From Pseudomonas piscis (GTDB lineage: Bacteria; Pseudomonadota; Gammaproteobacteria; Pseudomonadales; Pseudomonadaceae), in NCBI RefSeq assembly GCF_009380155.1, contig NZ_WHUV01000002.1, positions 1-64,000 on the forward strand: 64,000 bases of DNA, written 5' to 3'. A program made the translations under genes and the position numbers. Below are positions 54,373-63,576 of the stretch, piece after piece; position 1 is the first letter of the stretch; every line of letters begins with the position of its first letter. A model generated the notes under the pieces. The model was not told the origin of the DNA. It made no database searches and saw only the letters and a list, made by a program, of their open reading frames with translations.

Positions 54373-55740
54373 TCATTGGTTGAGCGGGAGGCTGCCCAGG
54401 CGGCCTTGGCGATGCAGGATGAGCGCCAGCACGAGGCCGATGCACAGCCAGGCGCCTCCCAGCCAGCGGGCGTTGTCGTTCATGCTGGCCAGGGCGGCGA
54501 CCAGGATCAGGATGCCGGCCAGTGGCGATACCACGTGCTTGAACCAGTGCCGCTCGGGGTGTTTGCGAAAGCGCTGGAACAGGCTGAGGTGCAAGGTGAT
54601 GTAGGCGAACAGCGCACCGAAGGTGACCAGGGTCACCAGCAGTTCCACCTGGTTGGCCGCCACCAGGCCGACCACGCTGGAGACGATGGCGACGAACAGC
54701 AAGGCCCTCACCGGGTTGCCCCGCCGGTCCAGGCGCGCCAGCCAGGCCGGGAAGCGCCCATCGCGGGCCATGCTGAAGATCAGCCGCGAGGTGGTCATCT
54801 GCGAGACGATGGCGTTGGCGACCCCGGAGACGGTGCCGGCCACCACGATCATGATCGGCTGGAACCAGGCGCCGACGATATCGCGGCTCAGGGTATAGAA
54901 GGCGGTTTCGGCCTGCTCCGTGTCGTATTGGGTGCCGGCGGGAACGAACAGGTTGACCAGGTACACCTGGGCGAAGAACAGCAGGGACACCAGCAACAGC
55001 AGCATCAGCGTGGCCCGGGAGATGGTCCGGCCACCGCCGTTGGCCTCTTCGTTGAGGGCCGAGATCGCGTCGAAGCCGACGAAGCTCAATGCCGCGACCG
55101 GGATGGCGGAAAGTATCGCCAGCAGCTCGAAGCGTTGCCCGTCCCAGATCGGCGCGAGCAAGCCGATGGCGTGGCTGTGCTGGAGCACGCCCCACAGGGA
55201 ATAGACGAAGAACACGCCCAGGGTCACCAGTTGCACCAGCAGGAACAGCTTGTTGACCCGGATGGTCAGCTTCAGGCCGATGATGTTCAGCAATGCCGGC
55301 AACCAGATGAACGCGAGGATCCAGAAGCCCCGCGAGCTTTCCGGGAACTGCAGGACCATGCCGATGGCGGTGAGGATCGACAGCAGGGCGGGCAGCAGGA
55401 AGTAGTCCAGCAGGATCAGCCAGCCGGTGACGAAACCGGTGAAGGCGTTGGTGCTGAGGCTGACGTAGCGATACACCGAACCGCTGACATTCACCGACTT
55501 GGCCATTTCGCTGTAGCTGATGGCGCTGAAGGTCATGGCCAGGGCGGCGACGGCGTAGACCAGGGCCGCCATGCCGCCGGACATGCCGTAGACGATGCCG
55601 AATACTGCCGTGGGAGCCAGGGGGCAGAAGTACAGCAGGCCATAGACCAGTACATCGGAAAGAGAAAGGCGGCGGACCAGGCGTGATCCTGTGGCGGCGG
55701 AATCTGTGCTGGGTTGTGCGGTGCTGGAGGTGGCGCGCAT
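54373..55740 (-). CDS. APC-family amino-acid permease
   Basis: A 455-aa inner-membrane transporter with 12 hydrophobic helices. TM1 and the unwound region show GLLYFCPLAPTAVFGIVYGMSGG, TM6 to TM7 contain LSFVGFDAISALNEE, the classical APC substrate-site motif (GFD), and YNP-type C-termini are absent. ATG 55740 has AGGAG 8 nt upstream. Paired with the peptidase-like gene downstream; likely imports an amino acid or amine that the hydrolase releases or uses. Specificity unknown. Confidence 0.88.
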   Translation of the reverse strand: MRATSSTAQPSTDSAATGSRLVRRLSLSDVLVYGLLYFCPLAPTAVFGIVYGMSGGMAALVYAVAALAMTFSAISYSEMAKSVNVSGSVYRYVSLSTNAFTGFVTGWLILLDYFLLPALLSILTAIGMVLQFPESSRGFWILAFIWLPALLNIIGLKLTIRVNKLFLLVQLVTLGVFFVYSLWGVLQHSHAIGLLAPIWDGQRFELLAILSAIPVAALSFVGFDAISALNEEANGGGRTISRATLMLLLLVSLLFFAQVYLVNLFVPAGTQYDTEQAETAFYTLSRDIVGAWFQPIMIVVAGTVSGVANAIVSQMTTSRLIFSMARDGRFPAWLARLDRRGNPVRALLFVAIVSSVVGLVAANQVELLVTLVTFGALFAYITLHLSLFQRFRKHPERHWFKHVVSPLAGILILVAALASMNDNARWLGGAWLCIGLVLALILHRQGRLGSLPLNQ

Positions 55741-55932
55741 TCGACGTGCTCCTGTCAGCCGTCCCACGCAGCCTTTGGCTGGCCGAGACGACCGTATTAT
55801 TAGAATTGGACAGGCAATGAAGCGGGTTCCAGTATCTGGCGCGGGCGCGGGGCCCAGGTGCTGAAGCCGGCCAGTTTTTTGTCTTTTCCGGCCAATCCAC
55901 CTGGCGGTCTCCAGCCCCGGGGCGACTAACGC

Positions 55933-56949
55933 TCAGCCGCGCAGCGAGCGGCGAAAGCGTCCGGGCGAGACCCCGGCCCACTTGTAGTAGGCGTGGACGA
56001 AGGAGGAGGGCGCGGCAAAACCCAGTTGCTGGCTGATGGCGTCCAGGGGCAGTTGGGTGGTGCTCAGCAGTCGGTTGGCTAGCTGGTGGCGCGCCATGTT
56101 CTGCAGGCGCTTGAAGCTCACCTCGCGCTCGGCCAGGCGACGGCGCAAGGTGCGCTCGGAGACATTCAGGGCCTGGGCCACGGCCAGCAGGTCGCTGTAG
56201 CGCTGGATATCGGACTTGAGCAGGGCGGCCACTTCACTGGCAAAGCCGCCACCGCCGATGGCTTGCAGTTCCTGTTCCCGTGCCTGGGTCAGCCTGAGCA
56301 TGGCCTGGTAGCTGATCGGGTCCGCCAGCGGTAGCGGGCGGGTCAGCAGGGCCTTGGGCAACTTGAGCGAATCGCCATGGCTGGCGAAACGGATGTCGCC
56401 CCCGAACAGCTGGCGATAAGGCTCCTGGTCCTGGGGCGCCTGGCGCTTGAAGTGCACGCACAATGGCTCGCTGTTCGATTGCAGGCAATCGCGGATGACC
56501 CGCAGGCTGGCGCTGAGGAACACATCGCTGAAAAAACCGTGGCCTTCGAAGAAGCCATGGCAGTCGTTGGCGACGAAATGCAGTTCGCCGCCCTGGTGGA
56601 CCATGGCCGGGGCGAACTGGCTGGCCAGCTGGATGGGGAAGCGCAGGCCGGTATCCAGCGCATCGCCGAGGGTCGGCGCCACCAGCAGGGTGTAGCCCAG
56701 CAGGCCCAGGGTGGAAATCGGCATGGAGCTGCCGATCAACAGCCCCAGGTGCGGTTCGGGCAACGCTCGGCGAGCGTTGTCGAACACCACCAGTTCCTGC
56801 TCCATGGTGATCGCCGTGTCGGGATCGGTGAGGGCCTGCGGCAGCTTGCCGGCATCCTGCAGGATCACCGCGTCCGGTACGCCCCGAGCCCGGGTCACCG
56901 CCAGGGTCGCCAGCACGCCATGCAGCGATACGGGGCGAACTTCATACAT
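55933..56949 (-). CDS. AraC-family regulator (OruR/Arabinose_bd type), second copy
   Basis: A 338-aa regulator with the same architecture as that at 37312-38322: N-terminal PF12625-type effector domain (about 15-200) and C-terminal AraC double HTH (VAQALNVSERTLRRRLAERE and ISQQLGFAAPSSFVHAYYKW). GGAGTG precedes the ATG. It reads toward the permease and hydrolase genes from 192 bp upstream, so may control them. In Pseudomonas this type regulates amino-acid or amine catabolism (OruR: ornithine), in keeping with its neighbours. Confidence 0.88.
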   Translation of the reverse strand: MYEVRPVSLHGVLATLAVTRARGVPDAVILQDAGKLPQALTDPDTAITMEQELVVFDNARRALPEPHLGLLIGSSMPISTLGLLGYTLLVAPTLGDALDTGLRFPIQLASQFAPAMVHQGGELHFVANDCHGFFEGHGFFSDVFLSASLRVIRDCLQSNSEPLCVHFKRQAPQDQEPYRQLFGGDIRFASHGDSLKLPKALLTRPLPLADPISYQAMLRLTQAREQELQAIGGGGFASEVAALLKSDIQRYSDLLAVAQALNVSERTLRRRLAEREVSFKRLQNMARHQLANRLLSTTQLPLDAISQQLGFAAPSSFVHAYYKWAGVSPGRFRRSLRG

Positions 56950-57173
56950 TGAAACACTCCTCTGGCGGCGCCGTGGATGTGGCGTTCAATCATGCGCGTC
57001 GGGCCGGGGAACCGCCAGTGCGGGGCTGCGGGGCGCTGGCTGTCGCCGATGCTCTCGGGGCTTTGCCCCGAGCGCTGCAAGCCACGGTTGCCTGGGCGTG
57101 CTGAACGATTGTGGGGGAAATTTGATTGCTCTATCTTTGGGCTCGCTGTCTCGGCCTTTGGGTAGTTGAAATC

Positions 57174-58199
57174 ATGGAAAAGGACGATAAGGACGCCGGC
57201 GATTCCGCCGGGCCTGCATCAGGTGGCCTGCCGCCTGTCTTCGATGCACAACGCGCGATGCTGGACGTAACTCCCGACTGTATCAAGGTCCTGACCCCGG
57301 ACGGCCTGCTCCTGGCCATGAGCGGGGCCGGCTGCGTGGCCTTGGGAATTCCGGAAGCGCGGGTCAGGGGCACAGCCTGGATTCCCCTGCTGCCCCCTGG
57401 TATCCACGCTGCTGCCAGTGATGCCCTGGCCCTGGCCGCCACCGGCACCAGCGCCCGGTTCGCCGGCTACAGCGACGCGGCAGGGCGCACCGTGCACTGG
57501 GACAACCTGTTGACTCCGGTGGTCGATTCCGCAGGTCAGGTCCAGTCCATCGTCTGTGTCTCCCGGGATGTCACCGAGCAGGTGCTGATGCAACGCCAAC
57601 TGGGCCAATTGCTGGCCAGGGAGCAGTTGCTGTCGGGGGAGATGGTGCACCGGATCAAGAACCTGTTCACCGTGGCATCCGCGGTGATGATGATGGCCGA
57701 TCGCGAAGCTCGCGCCGGTGGCAACACCGACCAGCTGGCGACGATCGCCGCCGGCAAGTTCAAGGCCTTGTCGAGGGTCTACGACAGGGTATTGGCCGTG
57801 GACGACGGCGGCCAGGTGGAGCTTCATTCCTTCATGGGGTCGGTGCTCTTTCCCTTTGAGTCCCAGTGTCACTTCAGTGGGCCCAGGCACCTGGTGCCGG
57901 GCCAGTTGGCCAACTTGCTGGCGTTGTTCCTCCATGAACTGGTCACCAATTCCGTGAAGCACGGGGCGCTCAGCCTTCCTGAAGGCCAGGTGCGGATCAG
58001 CTGGAGCACGACCGATGCGAAGCTGGCTATCGACTGGCAGGAAAGCGGTGGGCCACCCATTGCCGCGCCACCTGCGCGCTACGGCTATGGCAGCGAGATG
58101 ATCGATCAACTGGCCAGCTCCGCTGGAGGCGCCGTTGATCGCACATGGCATTCCCAGGGCTTGCAGGTAGCGTTGAGGCTTACGCTGCGCCGCGAATAG
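57174..58199 (+). CDS. PAS-domain HWE/HisKA_2-type sensor kinase
   Basis: A 341-aa soluble sensor kinase. A PAS domain is at about 28-138, then HisKA_2/HWE-like dimerisation with the phospho-acceptor His159 in MVHRIKNLFTVASAVM (HRxKN motif) and an ATPase domain with HELVTNSVKHGAL as N-box. Such kinases often act with a stand-alone response regulator or PAS/EcfG stress signalling. No partner is encoded nearby. I start at ATG 57174; a longer frame to 57126 uses TTG. Divergent from the AraC gene. Confidence 0.82.
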   Translation: MEKDDKDAGDSAGPASGGLPPVFDAQRAMLDVTPDCIKVLTPDGLLLAMSGAGCVALGIPEARVRGTAWIPLLPPGIHAAASDALALAATGTSARFAGYSDAAGRTVHWDNLLTPVVDSAGQVQSIVCVSRDVTEQVLMQRQLGQLLAREQLLSGEMVHRIKNLFTVASAVMMMADREARAGGNTDQLATIAAGKFKALSRVYDRVLAVDDGGQVELHSFMGSVLFPFESQCHFSGPRHLVPGQLANLLALFLHELVTNSVKHGALSLPEGQVRISWSTTDAKLAIDWQESGGPPIAAPPARYGYGSEMIDQLASSAGGAVDRTWHSQGLQVALRLTLRRE

Positions 58200-58357
58200 G
58201 TTCGAGGCCCACCACGGGCCTTGCTCCTGCTTTGTCCCGATCCTTGCGCTGCAGCAGGGCTATGTCGACCTGGCATGGCCGCTGCCGGCTGCCTGCGTTT
58301 ATCTGGTTGCGAACGCTATTTCCCGACCCAGACCGAGTGGGATGGGGATGATGGTGG

Positions 58358-58405
58358 GTGCTATATTTTGTGTTTTTGTATTTTTAAAAACACAATATGT
58401 TGTGT
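58358..58405. promoter_or_regulatory. NrdR box pair 1 with -35 element of nrdB
   Basis: A near-perfect NrdR box ACACAATATGTTGTGT (58390-58405; consensus ACACWATATATWGTGT) and a weaker box GTGCTATATTTTGTGT (58358-58373) whose centres are 32 bp apart, the spacing expected for NrdR. A -35-like TTGACG (58405-58410) overlaps the box edge, with a -10-like ATACCT at 58427-58432 (16-bp spacer). NrdR represses class I, II and III RNR genes when dATP is high. Confidence 0.75.
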
Positions 58406-58453
58406 TGACGTCCCGGTCTTCGTTCTATACCTTGTGCCTCGCTTTCGCCTTTG

Positions 58454-58500
58454 GCACTACATATGGTGTTTTATTTTTATTTTTATTCTATATGTAGTGT
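58454..58500. promoter_or_regulatory. NrdR box pair 2
   Basis: GCACTACATATGGTGT (58454-58469) and ATTCTATATGTAGTGT (58485-58500), with centres 31 bp apart. Each keeps the ATAT core and one GTGT arm. The stretch 58360-58510 is unusually AT-rich for this genome. It lies 108 bp before the nrdB start, so nrdB has two tandem NrdR operator pairs. Confidence 0.65.
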
Positions 58501-58607
58501 TTTTATGGGGCGAGGCGTTCTGGAGCCAACGGCTTTCACCAAGAAGAATATTGACCGCCCGAACGGGTTCGTCGCCCGTCGGTTCGGCCAAGGTAAGGAT
58601 GAATGAA

Positions 58608-59858
58608 ATGTTGAATTGGGATGAGCTCGATATACACGGCCACAAGGCCCCAGGAGCTGATGCAGCGGATAGATCAGAACCACGGGCAACCGCCGCCGAG
58701 GCCCTCGATGCGGCGGGAAATACCGCTGCCGGGAACGCCAGGATGATTGACTCCCGTGACTCGGCCGCGGTGGTCCGGGCGAAGAAAGCGCTCAATGCGC
58801 TGGACGTCACCCAAGGCCTGGAGGAACTGGAAGGCGCTGCCGGGCGCGTGGCCGTCGATGAAAAGCGCATGATCAATTGCCGCGCTGACCTGAATCAGCT
58901 GGTGCCGTTGAAGTACGACTGGGCCTGGCAGAAGTACCTGGACGGCTGCGCCAACCACTGGATGCCGCAGGAGGTCAACATGACCGCCGACATCATCCTG
59001 TGGAAGAGCGCCGAAGGCCTGAGCGAAGACGAGCGCCGCATCGTCATGCGCAGCCTGGGGTTCTTCGCCACCGCCGACTCCCTGGTCGCCAACAACCTGG
59101 CCCTGGCCGTGTACCGCCTGATCACCAACCCCGAGTGCCGCCAGTACATCCTGCGCCAGGCCTTCGAGGAAGCGATCCACACCCACGCCTACCAATACTG
59201 CATCGAGTCGCTGGGCATGGATGAGGGCGAGATCTTCAACATGTACCGCGAGGTGCCCACCGTGGCCAAGAAGGCCGCCTGGGGGCTCAGGTATACCCGC
59301 GCCATATCCGACCCGAATTTCAAGACCGGCACTCTATTCGCCGACAAGGAACTGCTGCGCAACCTGATCGCCTACTACTGCGTGCTGGAAGGCATCTTCT
59401 TCTACTGCGGTTTCACCCAGATCCTGTCCATGGGCCGGCGCAACAAGATGAATGGGGTGGCGGAGCAGTTCCAGTACATCCTGCGCGATGAATCCATGCA
59501 CCTGAACTTCGGTATCGACGTGATCAACCAGATCAAGATCGAGAACCCTCACCTGTGGGACCACGCCCTGATGGAAGAGGCCACCCAGATGATCATCCAG
59601 GGCACTCAGCTGGAGATCGAATACGCTCGCGACACCATGCCGCGCGGGGTGCTGGGGATGAACGCGGTGATGATGGAGGACTACCTGAAGTTCATCGCCA
59701 ACCGACGCCTGTCGCAGATCGGCCTGAAGGAGGAGTACCCGGGCACCGTCAATCCGTTCCCGTGGATGAGCGAGATCATGGACCTGAAGAAAGAGAAGAA
59801 CTTCTTCGAGACCCGAGTGATCGAGTACCAGACCGGCGGAGCCTTGTCCTGGGATTGA
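58608..59858 (+). CDS. nrdB: Ribonucleotide reductase class Ia beta subunit (NrdB)
   Basis: The radical-bearing small subunit of aerobic ribonucleotide reductase: it houses a di-iron centre and Tyr radical passed to NrdA. It has 416 aa, the Pseudomonas NrdB size, starting [11 protein letters not shown] 58599 is an alternative. The motif [17 protein letters not shown] gives an iron-ligand Glu, a ligand His and the radical Tyr (spacing ExxHxxxY). Later iron ligands lie in [11 protein letters not shown]. The C-terminus ends TGGALSWD, the tail that docks on NrdA. nrdA is not next to it. Two NrdR box pairs precede it. Confidence 0.93.
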   Translation: MLNWDELDIHGHKAPGADAADRSEPRATAAEALDAAGNTAAGNARMIDSRDSAAVVRAKKALNALDVTQGLEELEGAAGRVAVDEKRMINCRADLNQLVPLKYDWAWQKYLDGCANHWMPQEVNMTADIILWKSAEGLSEDERRIVMRSLGFFATADSLVANNLALAVYRLITNPECRQYILRQAFEEAIHTHAYQYCIESLGMDEGEIFNMYREVPTVAKKAAWGLRYTRAISDPNFKTGTLFADKELLRNLIAYYCVLEGIFFYCGFTQILSMGRRNKMNGVAEQFQYILRDESMHLNFGIDVINQIKIENPHLWDHALMEEATQMIIQGTQLEIEYARDTMPRGVLGMNAVMMEDYLKFIANRRLSQIGLKEEYPGTVNPFPWMSEIMDLKKEKNFFETRVIEYQTGGALSWD

Positions 59859-59910
59859 CCGGGCTTGCAGACAACGGCTGGGCCATGGGCCCGGCCTTCG
59901 GGAGTTGTTC

Positions 59911-60348
59911 ATGTTGTTCGAAAAGATCAAGACCCCCTGCATAGGGCTCTGCTCGACCGTCTATGGCGATGTGGTCTGCCGTGGATGCAAGCGCTTCGAA
60001 TATGAAGTGATCCAGTGGAACACCTACGACGAGCCACAGAAGCAGGCGATCCTGCGGCGCTTCGACAAGCTCTTGAACCAGGTGATGCACGACAAGTGCG
60101 AGATCTTCGATCCCGAGCGGCTGGCCTTCGAAGTACGTTCCAGGAAGATGAACTGCTCCGCGGAGGATTCGATCCCCTATTGTGCTTACCAGATCATCCG
60201 GCGCGGTGCGGCGGTGATCAGCAATATCGAGGCGTTCGGCATCCGCGTCCTGCCGGCCTACCAGGGTTTGTCGCTGGTGGAGTTGCGGGATGTGATCGAC
60301 AGCGAGTTCTTTGCCTTGTCCCTGGCCAGCTACCAGGCCGGTGGCTGA
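59911..60348 (+). CDS. DUF1289-containing protein
   Basis: A 145-aa protein. The N-terminal DUF1289 motif has four Cys in CIGLCSTVYGDVVCRGCKRF, the usual CxxxC...CxxC arrangement that may bind iron or zinc. The C-terminal half is longer than in the minimal family (about 60-80 aa). It starts at ATG 59911, 52 bp after nrdB, with GGGAG upstream, and is probably co-transcribed with it. A link with iron supply for NrdB is tempting but unproven. Ends before a convergent hairpin at 60384. Confidence 0.8.
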   Translation: MLFEKIKTPCIGLCSTVYGDVVCRGCKRFEYEVIQWNTYDEPQKQAILRRFDKLLNQVMHDKCEIFDPERLAFEVRSRKMNCSAEDSIPYCAYQIIRRGAAVISNIEAFGIRVLPAYQGLSLVELRDVIDSEFFALSLASYQAGG

Positions 60349-60383
60349 TTCGCCCGGCACCGCTGGCGGGCAAGGTGCCCGTG

Positions 60384-60410
60384 GGCCGGCAGGTCGCTCG
60401 CCTGCGGGCC
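60384..60410. terminator. Hairpin between convergent DUF1289 and acetyltransferase genes
   Basis: GGCCGGCAGG (60384-60393) pairs with CCTGCGGGCC (60401-60410), with one mismatch and a 7-nt loop. No T-run. Lies 36 bp past the DUF1289 stop. Confidence 0.45.
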
Positions 60411-60423
60411 GGGGCTCGATGGG

Positions 60424-61074
60424 CTAACTAGGCAGACAGGCTGGCGGCCTGCCATGTTGGTACAGGGCCTCGACATTGCCGCTGGTTATCAGCGGCATCA
60501 CGGCTTGCAACTGGTCGATGGGCCAATCCCACCATTTCATTTCCAGGAGCATCTGCACGGTTCGTTCGTCGAAGCGCTTGCGGATGGTCTTGGCCGGGTT
60601 GCCGCCGATGATGGCGTAGGGTTCCACATCCCGGGTCACCAGGGCGCGAGTGCCGATCACCGCGCCGTCGCCGACCTTGATACCCGGCATGATGACTGCC
60701 TCGGAACCTATCCAGACATCGTTGCCGATGACCGTATCGCCGGCTCCCTCATAGCCGTTCTGCGCTCCGGCGAAGGCCGGCTCTTCCGACATCCAGTAGA
60801 AGGGGAAGGTGCTGATCCATTCGTTTCGGTGGCCCTGGTTGCCGGCCATGATGAATGCAGCGCCCGAGCCGATCGAGCAGAAGCTGCCGACGATCAGCTG
60901 GTCGACGCCCTCGTCGGGGGGCAGGTAGCGTGCGCATTCGTCGAAACTGTGGCCGTGGTAGTAACCGGAGTAATAACTGTAGCGGCCTACCTTGATGTTG
61001 GGGTTGGTGACCTGGCGGTCAAGGGTGATGCCCTTGAAGGGGCTCTCGAAGTAATTGCTCAAAACGCTCTCCAT
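60424..61074 (-). CDS. CatB-type xenobiotic acetyltransferase (hexapeptide repeat)
   Basis: A 216-aa left-handed beta-helix acetyltransferase of the CatB/VatD (type B chloramphenicol acetyltransferase) group. Hexapeptide repeats run from VIGNDVWIG to [13 protein letters not shown] and [17 protein letters not shown]. The His of [19 protein letters not shown] is the likely base. GIKVGDG carries further repeats. Related chromosomal genes confer chloramphenicol resistance in Pseudomonas, but activity here is not assured. Convergent with DUF1289 and isolated. Confidence 0.85.
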   Translation of the reverse strand: MESVLSNYFESPFKGITLDRQVTNPNIKVGRYSYYSGYYHGHSFDECARYLPPDEGVDQLIVGSFCSIGSGAAFIMAGNQGHRNEWISTFPFYWMSEEPAFAGAQNGYEGAGDTVIGNDVWIGSEAVIMPGIKVGDGAVIGTRALVTRDVEPYAIIGGNPAKTIRKRFDERTVQMLLEMKWWDWPIDQLQAVMPLITSGNVEALYQHGRPPACLPS

Positions 61075-61294
61075 GTGGCTGACCGCCGCTGTCTTGCAAG
61101 CGCGCGGTACTTCGGCGAGAAGGCGCAGGGCCTCTCGGGATGCAGGTCTTGCGGGGGCATCATGCCAGATCCGTCAGGGCTGCGCCGCAGAGCCTGTTGG
61201 TGCAAGGTTTTGACTTGTGGCCGGCCCCAGGTGGCTCGGTAGATGTCGCCGGAAGGGGGCCACCCGGAAATGGCTCCGGGTGGCGGCAAGGGGT

Positions 61295-62551
61295 TCAGGC
61301 CGTTGCGGCGGCTGCCTGGTCGTTACGGCCTTGCATCATGCGGCGGTACTGGCGGGTGCGGCGCAGAGTGCTCCACTGTTCCGCCAGCAATGCCCGTAGT
61401 GGCGAGGCGCCGGGCCTGGTGGAATGGCCATCGGCCAACTGGCGCATCTGCAGTTTCACCAGCGCCATGTAGGCGAGGGCGGCCAAGGCCTTGCGCTTCC
61501 AGCGGATCGGCGGCAGTTCGGCGCTGGCCTTGCTGTCGCCGTTTTTCCAGCGCCGGGGCAGGGCAGGGTCCACGGCGAGGGCGGTGGCGATGCCGGCCAT
61601 GGCCACTCCGCTGTCCAGTACTTGCTCCACCACGGGCAGGCGGCGGATGCCACCGGTGACCATCACCGGCATCCGGGCCACGACGGCGATCTGTTGGGCG
61701 AACTCGAGAAAGTAGGCTTCCCGGGCCAGGGTCCGGCCGTCGCGGGCATCGCCTTGCATGGCTGGCGCCTCGTAGCTGCCGCCGGACAATTCCACCAGGT
61801 CCACCGGTAGTTCGTTGAGCCAGAGTACGACCTGGCGCGCGTCGGCAGGCTCGAAGCCGCCGCGCTGGAAGTCCGCGGAGTTGAGCTTGACCGCCACGCA
61901 AAAACGCGGCGAGACGCTGGCCCGTACGGCCTTCACCACCTCCAGCAGCAGCCGCGCGCGATTTTCCAGGCTGCCGCCCCAGCGGTCCTGGCGCTGGTTG
62001 CTCAGGGGAGAAAGGAACTGACTCAGCAGATAGCCGTGGGCGGCGTGGATCTGCACACCACTGAAACCGGCGTCCTCGGCCAGGGCCGCGGTGCGGGCAA
62101 AACGCTGGATCAGGGTCGCGATCTGGGCTTCATCCAGGGCCTTGGGTACGGGAAACATCTTCGACAGGCCGCCCATGTCCAGGGCGACTGCCGAGGGTGC
62201 CACCGTGGCCTGACCAAGGCTGGCCTGCATCTGGCGACCGGGATGGTTGATCTGCATCCAGAATTGCGCGCCGTGGGCCCGGCCGATTCGCGCCCACTCG
62301 CGAAAGCGCTGCAGTTGCTGGCTGTCGTCGAGCATCACGCCGCCGGGACCGGTCATGGCCCGGGGATCGACCATCACGTTGCCGGTCAGCAACAGGCCGG
62401 CGCCGCCTTCGGCCCAGGCCTTGTACAGACGTAGCAACTGCTCGGAAGGGGTCTGGTCGAGATTGGCCAGGTTTTCCTCCATCGCCGCCTTGGCGATGCG
62501 GTTGGGCAGCAGGGTTCCGTTGGGTAAACGCAGGGATTGGAAAGCAGTCAT
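61295..62551 (-). CDS. NADH:flavin oxidoreductase (Old Yellow Enzyme family)
   Basis: A 418-aa FMN enzyme of the OYE/NADH-oxidase class that reduces activated C=C bonds (enones, nitroalkenes). It shows the barrel motifs LPNRIAKAAMEEN, WMQINHPGRQ, FSGVQIHAAHGYLLSQFLSP and NQRQDRWGGSLENR. The C-terminal 60 residues are a basic extension (RWKRKALAALAYMALVKLQM) beyond the usual barrel. GGAG precedes the ATG at 62551; the frame opens upstream to 62644 but that part overlaps the promoter. Divergent from a MerR gene that probably controls it. Confidence 0.88.
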   Translation of the reverse strand: MTAFQSLRLPNGTLLPNRIAKAAMEENLANLDQTPSEQLLRLYKAWAEGGAGLLLTGNVMVDPRAMTGPGGVMLDDSQQLQRFREWARIGRAHGAQFWMQINHPGRQMQASLGQATVAPSAVALDMGGLSKMFPVPKALDEAQIATLIQRFARTAALAEDAGFSGVQIHAAHGYLLSQFLSPLSNQRQDRWGGSLENRARLLLEVVKAVRASVSPRFCVAVKLNSADFQRGGFEPADARQVVLWLNELPVDLVELSGGSYEAPAMQGDARDGRTLAREAYFLEFAQQIAVVARMPVMVTGGIRRLPVVEQVLDSGVAMAGIATALAVDPALPRRWKNGDSKASAELPPIRWKRKALAALAYMALVKLQMRQLADGHSTRPGASPLRALLAEQWSTLRRTRQYRRMMQGRNDQAAAATA

Positions 62552-62613
62552 GGGGTTCTCCAGGTACAGCCCGTGCGTCGGTTTGTATGCAGGAGGGGGC
62601 TGTGTTGCAAAGA

Positions 62614-62644
62614 AGGCTAAGGTTAAAGTTATCCTTAAGGTCAA
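62614..62644 (-). promoter_or_regulatory. MerR-type promoter of the ene-reductase gene (19-bp spacer)
   Basis: On the minus strand: -35 TTGACC (62639-62644), a 19-bp spacer and -10 TAGCCT (62614-62619). The spacer contains the imperfect inverted repeat TAAGGTTAAAGTTATCCTTA (62618-62637, 9-bp arms with one mismatch, written on the plus strand). Over-long 19-bp spacers spanned by a dyad are the hallmark of MerR-activated promoters. Confidence 0.8.
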
Positions 62645-62662
62645 TAGGAGGTTTGCAACCCG

Positions 62663-63127
62663 ATGAAAATTGGTGAACTAGCCCGACGTACGGGATTGAG
62701 TGCATCGCGCTTGCGATTCTACGAGGCCAGCGGCCTGATCGAGGCGCAGCGCCTGGGCAATGGTTACCGCGATTACCCGGAAGATGTGGTGCAGCGCCTG
62801 GAGATCATTACCTGCGGTCAGCAGGCGGGCTTCAGCCTGGAGGAAATGCGCACCCTGACCCTGGAGTCCACCCGGAGCGATGGGCGCTTCCAGCATGACC
62901 GACTGTTGGTCAGCCTGCGCAGCAAGGTGGCGGAGATCGAAGCCCTGCAGCAGCGCCTGACGCAGAATCGCCAGCATCTGCTGACCCTGATCGCCGGTAT
63001 CGAAGGCAAGCCCGAAGGCCTGGGCTGCGAGGAGAATGCCCAGCGCCTGCTGGCCCAGTGGCGGGAAAACGAAGGGCAGGCGCCGGCTGCGGCCAGTGGC
63101 CGGCGGCGTCAGAAGCAGGGACGTTGA
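62663..63127 (+). CDS. MerR-family transcriptional regulator
   Basis: A 154-aa MerR protein: winged HTH (MKIGELARRTGLSASRLRFYEASGLI and NGYRDYPEDVVQRL), followed by a long dimerisation helix (about 80-120) and no Cys cluster typical of metal sensors, so it probably senses an organic ligand or electrophile. Divergent from the ene-reductase; the 111-bp gap holds a 19-bp-spacer promoter. Followed by a perfect hairpin at 63124. Confidence 0.88.
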   Translation: MKIGELARRTGLSASRLRFYEASGLIEAQRLGNGYRDYPEDVVQRLEIITCGQQAGFSLEEMRTLTLESTRSDGRFQHDRLLVSLRSKVAEIEALQQRLTQNRQHLLTLIAGIEGKPEGLGCEENAQRLLAQWRENEGQAPAAASGRRRQKQGR

Positions 63128-63146
63128 GCCGCCATTGGCGGCTCAA
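63124..63146. terminator. Bidirectional terminator hairpin
   Basis: A perfect 10-bp stem, TTGAGCCGCC (63124-63133) and GGCGGCTCAA (63137-63146), with a 3-nt loop, spanning the MerR stop codon. It sits between the convergent MerR and 63154-63399 genes. Confidence 0.6.
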
Positions 63147-63153
63147 GCCCGGA

Positions 63154-63399
63154 TCAGCGAAGGCTCTCGGCCGGTGAGCCCATGGGCAGGGCCGGGAGGC
63201 TCATGTTGCGCATGGCCACCTCGAGCTTGTCCTGGTAGAGACTGAGGATCGAGTAGTCCAGCTTCTGGGTGATATTGGCGTTGCCCGCACAGTTGGCCAG
63301 TAGTTCTTCCAGCGCGCCGGCAACCAGGTCCGCAGTGACCTGCAGGACGGTCAAACCATAGCTCTTATCGACAATGACCAGATTCGTTAAATCGTACAT
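63154..63399 (-). CDS. Small hypothetical protein
   Basis: An 81-aa soluble protein (starts MYDLTNLVIVDKSYGLTVLQ) with a predicted short beta-start followed by helices (ALEELLANC, YSILSLYQDKLEVAMRNM). No signal peptide or known motif. I start at 63399; a longer frame to 63468 adds His-rich residues of unclear value. Convergent with merR. Unknown. Confidence 0.6.
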   Translation of the reverse strand: MYDLTNLVIVDKSYGLTVLQVTADLVAGALEELLANCAGNANITQKLDYSILSLYQDKLEVAMRNMSLPALPMGSPAESLR

Positions 63400-63576
63400 A
63401 CAACACCCGTGGTCACTGTTCTTGTGGTAATGGCTATGAGCCATCAATAGCATACCGAAGCGGCCCATGGCCTGTCACCGGGGGCTGACAAGAACCTGAA
63501 GAACGGGAGGATTTTCGCTGCGCTTGGCGCCAGCATGGGTAGTATTGCCCCGCGCAAACCACCAGGGTTCATTTCC

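Noticed and set aside
54158..55981. 607-codon minus-strand frame overlapping the permease and peptidase-like genes
   Set aside because: Different frame from the permease, which has 12 clear helices; the long frame is Arg/Pro/Gly-rich with no motifs.
58557..58590. tRNA T-arm-like hairpin ACGGG-TTCGTCG-CCCGT in the nrdB leader
   Set aside because: No D-arm, anticodon arm or acceptor stem can be built around it and the invariant A58 is T. It is a GC-rich leader hairpin at most.
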